Assembly: GCF_019800885.1 (NCBI RefSeq)
Contig: NZ_JAHVKE010000001.1
Span: 434,001-498,000, forward strand
Length of the DNA: 64,000 bases
Reading direction: 5' to 3'
Source: Maritalea mobilis
GTDB lineage: Bacteria; Pseudomonadota; Alphaproteobacteria; Rhodobacterales; Rhodobacteraceae
Positions 33,983-40,504 of this stretch are shown here, piece after piece. Position 1 is the stretch's first letter. Each line of letters begins with the position of its first letter. The notes beneath the pieces were generated by a model that worked only from the letters and a program-made list of their open reading frames with translations, was not told where the DNA came from and did not search any database. The position numbers and the translations under genes were made by a program.

Positions 33983-34560
33983 GCAGCAGGCCGACCGTTC
34001 ACGACGGCCATCGTCGCGGCGTCCGTCATCTCGAGGGCGTCGCCTTCTTCAAGCTGCATCACCTCGGCCAGTCGTTTCCGGGCGCGATTGGCGCGGCTCT
34101 TGATCGTGCCGACCGCGCAGCCGCACATCTCGGCCGCTTCCTCGTAGGAAAAGCCCGACGCACCGACGAGGAGAAGCACTTCGCGCTGCTCGTCGGTCAG
34201 GGTCGCGAAGGCCTCGGCGAATTCTCCAAGTGCGAGGCGTCCGTCATGGGCCGGCTTTTCCGACATCTGGCCGGCGATTTCACCATCCACATCCGCCACT
34301 TCGCGCGACCGTTTGCGGTGCAGCGAATAGTAGGTGTTGCGCAGGATCGTGAACAGCCAGGCGCGCATGTTGGTGCCAGGTTTGAACTTGTCGATGTTCG
34401 ACCATGCCTTCACGATCGTGTCCTGCACGAGGTCATCCGCCGTGGCGGGATTGCGCGCCAGCGAGCGTGCAAACGCGCGCAAAGCACCAAGATGCTCGAC
34501 GATCTCGTCGCGGGGATCATTGCCCTTGCTGGTCTCACTTTCCATTCTCGGCCCCCCCAT
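33979..34560 (-). CDS. ecfG: general stress ECF sigma factor EcfG (SigT/RpoE4-like, ECF15)
   Basis: An up to 193-residue sigma factor with region 2 (LVQDTIVKAWSNIDKFKPGT, LFTILRNTYYS) and region 4 (LTDEQREVLLLVGASGFSYE, GTIKSRANRARKRL). The motifs and the nepR-phyR neighbourhood identify it as EcfG, which recognises GGAAC-N16/17-CGTT promoters, many of which occur in this window. Two starts are possible: 34560, with GGAAAG 5 nt upstream, or 34545 (188 residues). Both overlap nepR, so translation is coupled. Confidence 0.93.
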   Translation of the reverse strand: MGGPRMESETSKGNDPRDEIVEHLGALRAFARSLARNPATADDLVQDTIVKAWSNIDKFKPGTNMRAWLFTILRNTYYSLHRKRSREVADVDGEIAGQMSEKPAHDGRLALGEFAEAFATLTDEQREVLLLVGASGFSYEEAAEMCGCAVGTIKSRANRARKRLAEVMQLEEGDALEMTDAATMAVVNGRPAA

Positions 34561-34702
34561 CGGCGCTTTCCTTCGCCTTCAACTGAGAGATCAGGTCGAG
34601 AAATTTCTCGGGAAGTTCCTCGTTCAGCGTCTGATCGAAGACGCGCTTGAGGTTCTCGTCTATCTGCTTGTCGATGCTCGACTTTTTCTGCTGTTGTGCC
34701 AT
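34535..34702 (-). CDS. nepR: NepR anti-sigma factor
   Basis: A 55-residue acidic protein with the NepR core IDENLKRVFDQTLNEELPEK-type helices around 10-35. It binds EcfG and is released when phosphorylated PhyR takes its place. The ATG at 34702 (MAQQQKKSS) is downstream of the palindromic promoter; an ATG at 34738 would lie within the -10 element and is rejected. It overlaps ecfG at its 3' end and is too short for many automatic gene finders. Confidence 0.93.
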   Translation of the reverse strand: MAQQQKKSSIDKQIDENLKRVFDQTLNEELPEKFLDLISQLKAKESADGGAENGK

Positions 34703-34736
34703 GGAGTCCGTCGATTTTCCAAAAATTCGCTCTTGC

Positions 34737-34767
34737 ATGGAACCAACTCGGGCGCAGTTGGTTCCAT
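34737..34767. promoter_or_regulatory. palindromic bidirectional EcfG promoter between nepR and phyR
   Basis: Two perfect 12-bp arms, ATGGAACCAACT (34737-34748) and AGTTGGTTCCAT (34756-34767), flank CGGGCGC. Plus strand: GGAAC (34739-34743), 16 bp, GGTT (34760-34763), towards phyR. Minus strand: GGAAC (34765-34761), 16 bp, GGTT (34744-34741), towards nepR-ecfG. Each -35 element is the complement of part of the opposite -10, so only one direction can be used at a time. Confidence 0.8.
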
Positions 34768-34794
34768 AAAAAATACATGGACAGGAGAACACAC

Positions 34795-35634
34795 ATGACC
34801 ACCGCATCGTCTACCCCGGATGTCAGCAGCCAGCTTGTGGCCGAATTGCCCTATCTGCGCCGTTATGCGCGCGCACTGACCGGGCAGCAGGATACCGGGG
34901 ATCGCTACGCGCTTGCCGCGCTTGAAGTCATCGTTGCGGACCCCAACCTGTTGAAAAACGCGCCGTCGGTGAAGGTGGGGCTCTTTCACACCTTCCACGG
35001 CCTCTGGTCGAGCTCTGGCGCGCCGGTCGAGGGCGATCTGGCGGGCGAGGTGACGCCCGGCGACCCGCGCGAGGCGCGCGCGCATGAACGGCTGAGCCGC
35101 CTGACCGCCAACAGCCGCGAAGCGCTGCTTCTGCACTCGGTCGAAGGTTTCGGGTATGACGCCATCGGCGCGATCATGGATGTGTCGACGGACGAGGCCG
35201 AAGGTCTTGTCTCTCGGGCCATGGAGGAAATGGGCGACTTGGTGACAGGTGACATCCTGATCATCGAGGACGAAGGCATCATCGCGATGGACCTCAAGTC
35301 GATCGTCACCGGCATGGGCCACAACGTGACCGACACGGCCCGTACCCGTGACGACGCGATCGCCAAGGGCAAGGCCAGGGTGCCGGACCTGATCCTTGCC
35401 GATATCCAGCTTGCCGACAAATCCTCGGGGATCGACGCGGTGAACACGCTGCTGGCGGAACTGGGGGACCGTCCGGTCATCTTCATCACCGCTTTCCCCG
35501 AACGACTGCTGACGGGCGAGCGGCCCGAACCGGCCTTCCTGATCACCAAGCCCTATTCGGAACAACAGGTGCGCGCCGCCGTCAGCCAGGCGATGTTCTT
35601 TGCTTCGACCGAGAAGATGGACGTCGCGATCTGA
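34795..35634 (+). CDS. phyR: PhyR response regulator (sigma-like domain plus receiver)
   Basis: A 279-residue anti-anti-sigma factor. Residues about 10-145 form an EcfG-like sigma domain that lacks DNA-binding function. Residues 153-275 form a receiver with the acidic pocket E158-D159-E160, phospho-acceptor D203 (LADIQL) and K252 (TKPY). When phosphorylated it sequesters NepR and frees EcfG. AGGAGA precedes the ATG at 34795, and the palindromic EcfG promoter ends 28 bp upstream, which gives positive autoregulation. Followed by a strong terminator. Confidence 0.96.
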   Translation: MTTASSTPDVSSQLVAELPYLRRYARALTGQQDTGDRYALAALEVIVADPNLLKNAPSVKVGLFHTFHGLWSSSGAPVEGDLAGEVTPGDPREARAHERLSRLTANSREALLLHSVEGFGYDAIGAIMDVSTDEAEGLVSRAMEEMGDLVTGDILIIEDEGIIAMDLKSIVTGMGHNVTDTARTRDDAIAKGKARVPDLILADIQLADKSSGIDAVNTLLAELGDRPVIFITAFPERLLTGERPEPAFLITKPYSEQQVRAAVSQAMFFASTEKMDVAI

Positions 35635-35653
35635 TCCACCTGTCACCGCGTAG

Positions 35654-35684
35654 AAGGCCCCGGTGTCACAGCCGGGGCCTTTTT
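35654..35684 (+). terminator. intrinsic terminator of phyR
   Basis: AAGGCCCCGG (35654-35663) and CCGGGGCCTT (35672-35681) form a 10-bp stem with an 8-nt loop, continuing into TTTTT. Confidence 0.9.
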
Positions 35685-35708
35685 CATTCCGACAGGCCGT
35701 GCGCATCG

Positions 35709-35734
35709 GGAACAGCCATCACCGCCGGCGCGTT
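35709..35734 (+). promoter_or_regulatory. EcfG-type promoter of the FNT gene
   Basis: GGAAC (35709-35713), 17 bp, CGTT (35731-35734), 25 bp before the TTG start at 35760. Confidence 0.7.
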
Positions 35735-35759
35735 TGCAATCGGGTAACGGAGAAAGACT

Positions 35760-36584
35760 TTGGAACAAGAACAAGCCATTCGCGAGGCGACGCGCCTCAA
35801 TTCCAAGATGATCTACGAAGTGGTCCGTCGTGACGGCGATGAAGAGCTGGAACGGCCCACGAAATCGCTGATCTGGTCGGGTTTGGCGGCGGGTATCCTG
35901 ATCTCGTTCTCCGTCTTGGCCGAGGCCGTGTTCCGTAGCCATTTGCCGGATACAAGCTGGCGCCCATTGGTCGAAAACCTCGGATACAGTTTCGGTTTCC
36001 TTATGGTCATCCTCGGCCGGATGCAGCTGTTTACCGAGAACACGATCACGACCATCCTGCCCCTGGTCGCCGAACGCTCGAAGCGCTGCGTGGTCCTCGT
36101 TCTGCGGCTATGGGGGATCGTCCTTGTGGCCAACGTGACCGGCGCTGCGCTGGCCGGTGCGTTTTTCGTGCATGCCGAGGCGTTCTCGCCCGAGCTGCGT
36201 GCCGCCATTTTCGACCTGTCGGCCCATGCCACGGGTTTTCCGCCGCTCGAAGCCTTTCTGCGCGCCATTCCTGCGGGTGTGCTTGTGGCGGGCATCGTCT
36301 GGATGATGCCGGGCCAGAGCGGCAACGAGGTCTGGATCATCGTCCTGTTCACCTGGCTGATCGCGGCGGGTGACTTCACCCACGTCATCGCGGGCGCGGT
36401 CGAGGTGTGGGTCATGCTGCTGGATGGCCGGTTGATGATCGGCGCCGCGATTGGCGATGTGTTCCTGCCCATCCTGGCCGGGAACATCTTTGGCGGCACG
36501 CTGGTCTTCGCCTTGCTTGCCTGGGGGCAGGTCAAGGCCGAGGTGGAGCCGACCCTGGACGAAGACACTCACGGCGCGAAATAA
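35760..36584 (+). CDS. formate/nitrite transporter (FNT) family protein, YfdC-like
   Basis: A 274-residue membrane protein with six hydrophobic segments in the FNT fold (for example LGYSFGFLMVILGRMQLFTEN and NIFGGTLVFALLAWGQ). It has an extended charged N-terminus like the YfdC branch rather than classical FocA. The start is TTG, with GGAGAAAG about 6 nt upstream; no better ATG precedes the first helix. An EcfG-type promoter drives it, so the channel is predicted to be stress induced. The conducted anion is not known; formate, nitrite, hydrosulfide or lactate are family precedents. Confidence 0.87.
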   Translation: MEQEQAIREATRLNSKMIYEVVRRDGDEELERPTKSLIWSGLAAGILISFSVLAEAVFRSHLPDTSWRPLVENLGYSFGFLMVILGRMQLFTENTITTILPLVAERSKRCVVLVLRLWGIVLVANVTGAALAGAFFVHAEAFSPELRAAIFDLSAHATGFPPLEAFLRAIPAGVLVAGIVWMMPGQSGNEVWIIVLFTWLIAAGDFTHVIAGAVEVWVMLLDGRLMIGAAIGDVFLPILAGNIFGGTLVFALLAWGQVKAEVEPTLDEDTHGAK

Positions 36585-36614
36585 GGCGGTTTCGATCCTT
36601 GTCAGGGTGCGCGG

Positions 36615-36639
36615 GGAACCTCGATGGCCCTGCCACGTT
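36615..36639 (+). promoter_or_regulatory. EcfG-type promoter of the three-gene small-protein operon
   Basis: GGAAC (36615-36619), 16 bp, CGTT (36636-36639). Perfect consensus, 22 bp before the ATG at 36662. Confidence 0.78.
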
Positions 36640-36661
36640 GGGGTCGTGAACGGAGGTTACA

Positions 36662-36865
36662 ATGAACTTTGCTAGCAAACCCGGCCCCGCCGACACGCCG
36701 CAGATCGCGCTTCGCCGTATCGCCTTCGGCAGTTTCGTGGCTGTCTCGGCCCTGTGCCTGATGGCGTTCGTGTCGCTCGGCATGGCGGGCATCACGCATG
36801 CTGAAACGGAGTGTATCGACCCCTCGCAGGTCTGCGTCATGGCGATCGACGAGGTCTCGCCATGA
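36662..36865 (+). CDS. small single-pass membrane protein, unknown
   Basis: A 67-residue protein with one hydrophobic segment (about 23-47, FGSFVAVSALCLMAFVSLGMAG) that is either an anchor or an uncleaved signal, followed by a short tail containing two cysteines (ECIDPSQVC) probably facing the periplasm. GGAGG precedes the ATG. It has its own EcfG-type promoter and overlaps the DUF2945 gene by 4 bp. I do not recognise a family. Confidence 0.7.
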   Translation: MNFASKPGPADTPQIALRRIAFGSFVAVSALCLMAFVSLGMAGITHAETECIDPSQVCVMAIDEVSP

Positions 36866-37077
36866 GGTTTTCCGTCGGTGATCGGGTGAAATGGAACTGG
36901 GGTAATGGTGAAGGGACCGGCGAGATTGTCGAACGCTTCGACAGCGACGTGACCCACCAGATCAAGGGAACAGAGGTCTCGCGCAACGCGTCGAAGGACG
37001 AACCCGCCTTCATGATCGAACAGGACGACGGCGCGCGCGTGCTGAAGTCCTGTACGGAACTTGAACACGCAAATTGA
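36862..37077 (+). CDS. DUF2945 family protein (TUDOR-like small stress protein)
   Basis: A 71-residue protein beginning MRFSVGDRVKWNWGNGEGTG and containing IKGTEVSRNASKDEPAFMIE, the hallmark of DUF2945, a small beta-barrel family also described as hypervirulence-associated TUDOR domains. Molecular role is unknown. ATGA overlap with the gene before it, 13 bp before the next. Confidence 0.85.
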   Translation: MRFSVGDRVKWNWGNGEGTGEIVERFDSDVTHQIKGTEVSRNASKDEPAFMIEQDDGARVLKSCTELEHAN

Positions 37078-37090
37078 AGAGGAGACAGAC

Positions 37091-37282
37091 ATGTTGGAAT
37101 TGACGGGAATCGGTGGCTTCATCCTCCTCATCCTCGACCTTTGGGCACTGATCTCGGTGATCGGATCTTCGGCCTCGACCGGGAAAAAGGTTCTGTGGGC
37201 TTTGCTCATCATCCTGTTGCCGCTTCTGGGGTTCATCCTGTGGCTGATCCTTGGCCCCCGGGCCAACAAGCAATCGGTGTAG
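37091..37282 (+). CDS. PLDc_N domain small membrane protein
   Basis: A 63-residue protein with two hydrophobic helices and the closing signature GFILWLILGPR, as in the stand-alone phospholipase D/cardiolipin-synthase N-terminal (PLDc_N) domain. GAGGAG precedes the ATG at 37091. Last gene of the stress operon starting at 36662. Such proteins are membrane linked, function unproven. Confidence 0.82.
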   Translation: MLELTGIGGFILLILDLWALISVIGSSASTGKKVLWALLIILLPLLGFILWLILGPRANKQSV

Positions 37283-37313
37283 GCCAAACCGACAACCCGT
37301 TGAAAACCTTGAA

Positions 37314-37338
37314 CGCCCGGCAAATTCCCCGGGCGTTT
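37314..37338 (+). terminator. probable weak terminator of the small-protein operon
   Basis: CGCCCGG (37314-37320) and CCGGGCG (37329-37335) form a 7-bp stem followed by TTT only. The rest of the 223-bp gap to 37506 shows no further gene. Confidence 0.5.
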
Positions 37339-37505
37339 GCGCGTTTCAGCGCGCCGATACACCCCCGCAACCCCATCGAGCGAAAGAATTGTCAGCGTCA
37401 CTTGTGTTTTCATGCATGTCAGGCAGTATCGCTTGGCGGCAAGAGCGCCGTATCCCGACGTAACAATTAACCGGGCACCGCGTTCCCTTCTGTGTCAGGC
37501 GTTCG

Positions 37506-37877
37506 ATGACGTACCAGTCCACCCTAGAGCAGTGCTGCTTGATCGTGCATCCCGACCCCTTCGTGGCGCAGGACCTTGAGGATATCCTGATCTCCGCCGG
37601 TGCAACGAAGGTCGATGTCGTCCCGGCTTTGGCCGATGTGGCGCGTGGCAATATCCAGATTGCCTTCGTCGCGGGACGCGTGCCAGACATTCTGTCCACG
37701 GACCATGTCCGTGCCTGGGCGGATGGCGGTGTTCCGGTGGTGGTGTTCGACGGCGATGGCACGCTGACGGGGCCGGGCGCGGATAACGCGGTTGCGACGA
37801 GCGGCGTACATGTCCTTGCGCAACCGTTCCGCACGGAAGACGTGACGCGGCTTCTGAAACAACTGGCGGTTTTCTAG
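37506..37877 (+). CDS. degenerate receiver-domain protein (pseudo-response regulator)
   Basis: A 123-residue single domain with the beta-alpha pattern of a CheY-like receiver (CLIVHPDPFVAQDLEDIL at the start, HVLAQPFRTEDVTRLLKQL at the end). The phospho-acceptor Asp is replaced (strand 3 reads IAFVAGRV), and the conserved Lys is replaced by Gln in AQPF. It therefore probably cannot be phosphorylated normally and may act by protein binding. It sits between two EcfG-controlled groups. No clear promoter of its own was found. Confidence 0.75.
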   Translation: MTYQSTLEQCCLIVHPDPFVAQDLEDILISAGATKVDVVPALADVARGNIQIAFVAGRVPDILSTDHVRAWADGGVPVVVFDGDGTLTGPGADNAVATSGVHVLAQPFRTEDVTRLLKQLAVF

Positions 37878-37886
37878 GTTTTCCGG

Positions 37887-37911
37887 GAACCACCGGCACC
37901 GCTCCGGGTTG
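37887..37911 (+). promoter_or_regulatory. EcfG-type promoter of the DUF1328 gene
   Basis: GGAAC (37887-37891), 16 bp, GGTT (37908-37911), the same -10 variant as phyR/nepR, 31 bp before the ATG at 37943. Confidence 0.7.
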
Positions 37912-37942
37912 TCTCCTCAGTAACTGAACAGGAGATAATCCA

Positions 37943-38113
37943 ATGCTTGGTTGGGCACTTACCTTTCTCGTCATCGCACTTGTCGCCGCTCTGTTTGGCT
38001 TTGGCGGTATCGCCAGCGCGTCGGCTGGCATCGCGCAGATCCTCTTCTTCATCTTCATCGCGCTGTTCGTGATCGCGATGGTCGCCCGGGCGATCCGCGG
38101 CCGCACGCCGTAA
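37943..38113 (+). CDS. DUF1328 (YtjA-like) small membrane protein
   Basis: A 56-residue protein, [20 protein letters not shown] at the N-terminus, two transmembrane helices and a basic C-terminus (RAIRGRTP). This is the DUF1328 family, often induced by envelope or general stress. AGGAGA precedes the ATG. It is followed by an intrinsic terminator, so it is a single-gene unit. Confidence 0.9.
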   Translation: MLGWALTFLVIALVAALFGFGGIASASAGIAQILFFIFIALFVIAMVARAIRGRTP

Positions 38114-38130
38114 ACGAAATCCCTTCATGA

Positions 38131-38165
38131 GGGGCGAGTGGTCTTGCGGGCCGCTCGCCCCTTTT
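38131..38165 (+). terminator. intrinsic terminator of the DUF1328 gene
   Basis: GGGGCGAG (38131-38138) pairs with CTCGCCCC (38154-38161), followed by TTTT. Thus gdhA downstream needs its own promoter, which I could not identify in the 86-bp gap. Confidence 0.75.
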
Positions 38166-38199
38166 CATGCGCGACTGTCGGAATTGGAGACACGACAAC

Positions 38200-39543
38200 A
38201 TGGCGAACTGCGAGCATTTGCTGAAAGATTACATGGAGCACGTCGAAGCCCTCAGCCCCGGCGAAACCGAATTTCATCAAGCCGTCGCGCATGTGGCGGG
38301 CGACGTCATCACCATCGAGAAGGCCAATTCGGAGTTCGCCAATGCCCGCGTCCTAGACCGTCTCGCCGTGCCGGACCGGGTGATCGGGTTCCGGGTGGTC
38401 TGGCAGAACGATGCCGGCGAGGTCGAGGTCAACCGGGGTTGGCGGGTGCAGTATTCCAACGCCATCGGGCCCTACAAGGGCGGGCTGCGGTTTCACCCGA
38501 CGGTCAACCCGTCGATCCTGAAATTCCTCGGGTTCGAGCAGGTCTTCAAGAACGCGCTGACGGGCCTGCCGCTGGGGGGCGGCAAGGGGGGCGCGGATTT
38601 CGACCCGACGGGCCGCAGCGATGCCGAGATCATGCGTTTCTGCCAGGCCTTCATGCGCGAGTTGGCCCACCATATCGGCCCGGACCGCGATGTTCCCGCG
38701 GGCGACATCAATGTCGGCACGCGCGAGATCGGGTGGCTTTTCGCGGCCTACAAGGCGCAAGATTGCGAGTTCACCGGCGCCTTGACCGGCAAGGGTCAGA
38801 GTTTCGGCGGCTCTGCCATGCGCACCGAAGCGACGGGCTATGGCCTGATCTATTTCGTCGAGGCAATGCTGGCCGAACAGGGCCAGGAGATTGGCGGCAA
38901 GCGCATCGCGATTTCCGGCAAGGGCAACGTCGCGACCCATGCGGCGGAGAAGGCGGTCGCCTTGGGCGGCAAGGTCATCACGCTTTCGGACACCTCGGGC
39001 TGCCTCGTGGCCGAGGATGGCCTGACGGCAGACGCGATCGACTGGGTGCGCCAGCGTAAGCAGGCCGGTCGTGACATCGCCGATCCGCCAAAGGGTTGGG
39101 GCGCGCGGTTCGTGAAAGGCAGCGCCCCCTGGGATCACGAGGCCAATATCGCGCTGCCCTGCGCCACCCAGAACGAGGTGGATAAACAGATGGCAAAACG
39201 CATCGTCGACAACGGTGCGAAGATCTTGGCCGAAGGGGCGAACATGCCACTGACCGCCGCCGCGCGGGAGGTCATCGAAAGCGCCGAGTTACACCACGCG
39301 CCGGGCAAGGCATCGAATGCGGGGGGCGTGGCCGTCTCGGGGCTGGAGATGAGCCAGAACAGCCATCGCCGCTTTTCCAGCGCCGCGGAGGTCGATGGCG
39401 AGTTGAAGCAGATCATGCGGGGCATCCATGACCGCGTCGCCGCCGAAGGCCGGCAGAGCGGCCGGATCGACTATGCCCGCGGGGCGAACATCGCCGGGTT
39501 CCGCAAGGTCGCGCAGGCCATCGCCGCGATGGGCGCGATCTGA
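38200..39543 (+). CDS. gdhA: NADP-specific glutamate dehydrogenase
   Basis: A 447-residue hexameric-type GDH. The glutamate-binding segment GPYKGGLRFHP is at about 90-100 and the catalytic-lysine segment LPLGGGKGGADFDP at about 124-137 (K129). The Rossmann domain has ISGKGNVATHAA. It makes glutamate from 2-oxoglutarate, ammonia and NADPH. GGAG lies upstream of the ATG at 38200. Length and motifs are those of Escherichia coli GdhA. Its place inside the stress island may tie glutamate supply to osmotic stress, but no EcfG promoter is seen directly before it. Confidence 0.94.
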   Translation: MANCEHLLKDYMEHVEALSPGETEFHQAVAHVAGDVITIEKANSEFANARVLDRLAVPDRVIGFRVVWQNDAGEVEVNRGWRVQYSNAIGPYKGGLRFHPTVNPSILKFLGFEQVFKNALTGLPLGGGKGGADFDPTGRSDAEIMRFCQAFMRELAHHIGPDRDVPAGDINVGTREIGWLFAAYKAQDCEFTGALTGKGQSFGGSAMRTEATGYGLIYFVEAMLAEQGQEIGGKRIAISGKGNVATHAAEKAVALGGKVITLSDTSGCLVAEDGLTADAIDWVRQRKQAGRDIADPPKGWGARFVKGSAPWDHEANIALPCATQNEVDKQMAKRIVDNGAKILAEGANMPLTAAAREVIESAELHHAPGKASNAGGVAVSGLEMSQNSHRRFSSAAEVDGELKQIMRGIHDRVAAEGRQSGRIDYARGANIAGFRKVAQAIAAMGAI

Positions 39544-39560
39544 GGGGCAGGTGATGACAG

Positions 39561-39806
39561 GTGCAGAGCTTTTCGTCGAATGCCTACGGCCTGATCGAGG
39601 ACAAGCAGGAAGAGGGCACCGGCACCCGGCCGGATCTGTCCTTTTCCGGCATGGATTGGGCCAGTCTCGCCCGCGCCTTCGGATGGGGCCACACGGCATG
39701 CGAAACGGCTGACGACCTGGCGGATACGCTGACCGGGCCTTGCGACGACCGCCCTGCAAGGCAGCTCATCACGGTGCCGGTCAAGTACAGCGGAACCTTC
39801 GCGTGA
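39561..39806 (+). pseudogene. C-terminal remnant of an acetolactate synthase-like ThDP enzyme
   Basis: The frame encodes 81 residues that look like the last 14% of an AlsS/IlvB-type enzyme: NAYGLIEDKQEEGTG (the segment after the ThDP motif), DLSFSGMDWASLARAFGWG, and the end ITVPVKYSGTF. The N-terminal and central domains are missing; two in-frame stops precede it and gdhA ends just 17 bp upstream. The GTG start lacks a convincing ribosome site. It is best read as a decaying fragment left after a deletion or rearrangement next to gdhA. Confidence 0.7.
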
Positions 39807-39819
39807 CCTCTGCCAGTCG

Positions 39820-39845
39820 GGAACCTTTCACGGGGCATCCGTGTT
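39820..39845 (+). promoter_or_regulatory. EcfG-type promoter of the acidic protein-csbD pair
   Basis: GGAAC (39820-39824), 17 bp, TGTT (39842-39845), the same variant as the photolyase promoter. The ATG at 39879 is 33 bp downstream. Confidence 0.6.
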
Positions 39846-39878
39846 GAGTGTCCAGAACCGCAACACAGGAGCTAAGCC

Positions 39879-40124
39879 ATGAAAACCGCACCCATTCTTG
39901 GTATCGCTGTCGCCGCAATCGTCGCCATCGGCGCCGCCGTATACCTTGTCGATGTCGACCAGACCGAAGAGGCCGCGCTGCCGGAAATCTCGGTCGAAGG
40001 CGGCAACATGCCCGAGTTCGAGACCGAGACCGGGGATATCGAAGTCGGTGAGACCGAAGTGACCGTTCCCACGCTCGAGATCGAGCCGCCGGAAGAAGAC
40101 ACCGATATTGCCCAGAACCAGTAA
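39879..40124 (+). CDS. small acidic membrane-anchored or exported protein, unknown
   Basis: An 81-residue protein with a hydrophobic N-terminus (about 5-24, ILGIAVAAIVAIGAAVYLV) and a very acidic tail rich in Glu, Thr and Val (ETETGDIEVGETEVTVPTLE). AGGAG lies upstream of the ATG. It probably has its tail in the periplasm. No family recognised. It is 30 bp upstream of csbD and likely on the same stress-induced transcript. Confidence 0.7.
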   Translation: MKTAPILGIAVAAIVAIGAAVYLVDVDQTEEAALPEISVEGGNMPEFETETGDIEVGETEVTVPTLEIEPPEEDTDIAQNQ

Positions 40125-40154
40125 TCAATCCTTGCCGCTGATAGGAGACTGACG

Positions 40155-40352
40155 ATGAACCGCGACCAGATCGAAGGCAAATGGACCGAGATCAAGGGCC
40201 AGCTGCGTGAACACTACGGCGAGCTGACCGCCAACGATCTCGAAGAGGCCAAGGGCGACCGCGAACAGATGGAAGGTGTGCTTCAGCAGAAGCTGGGCCA
40301 ATCCAAGGAAGAGGTTCGCAAGACGGTCGACGATATTCTGGCCAAGGTCTGA
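40155..40352 (+). CDS. csbD: CsbD-like general stress protein
   Basis: A 65-residue protein with the CsbD/YjbJ pattern: MNRDQIEGKWTEIKGQLREH at the start, then LTANDLEEAKGDREQMEGVL. These small soluble proteins are markers of general stress regulons in many bacteria; mechanism unknown. AGGAGA precedes the ATG; a strong terminator follows. Confidence 0.92.
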   Translation: MNRDQIEGKWTEIKGQLREHYGELTANDLEEAKGDREQMEGVLQQKLGQSKEEVRKTVDDILAKV

Positions 40353-40372
40353 TTGACCTGCAGACCTACAAG

Positions 40373-40404
40373 AAAACGCCCCGCGTGAAGTCGCGGGGCG
40401 TTTT
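40373..40404 (+). terminator. intrinsic terminator of csbD
   Basis: AAAACGCCCCGCG (40373-40385) and CGCGGGGCGTTTT (40392-40404) form a 13-bp stem with loop TGAAGT. Marks the right edge of the stress island. Confidence 0.9.
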
Positions 40405-40504
40405 GCGTCCGGTCAGGGGCCAAGCACCGGCATCCCGGTCACCTTGCCGATCTTGGACCCGGCCCCAAGATATGCGACACAGCGCGACCACAGGACCACG
40501 GCGC

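Noticed and set aside
34703-34738. Longer nepR starting at 34738
   Set aside because: The ATG would lie within the promoter -10 region, upstream of the expected transcript start, and adds residues unlike NepR.
37462-37486. Minus-strand GGAAC-N16-TGTT in the gap before the degenerate receiver gene
   Set aside because: Spacing fits EcfG, but it points left into the end of the plus-strand PLDc_N gene with no minus-strand gene to serve. Left out as chance or possible antisense start.
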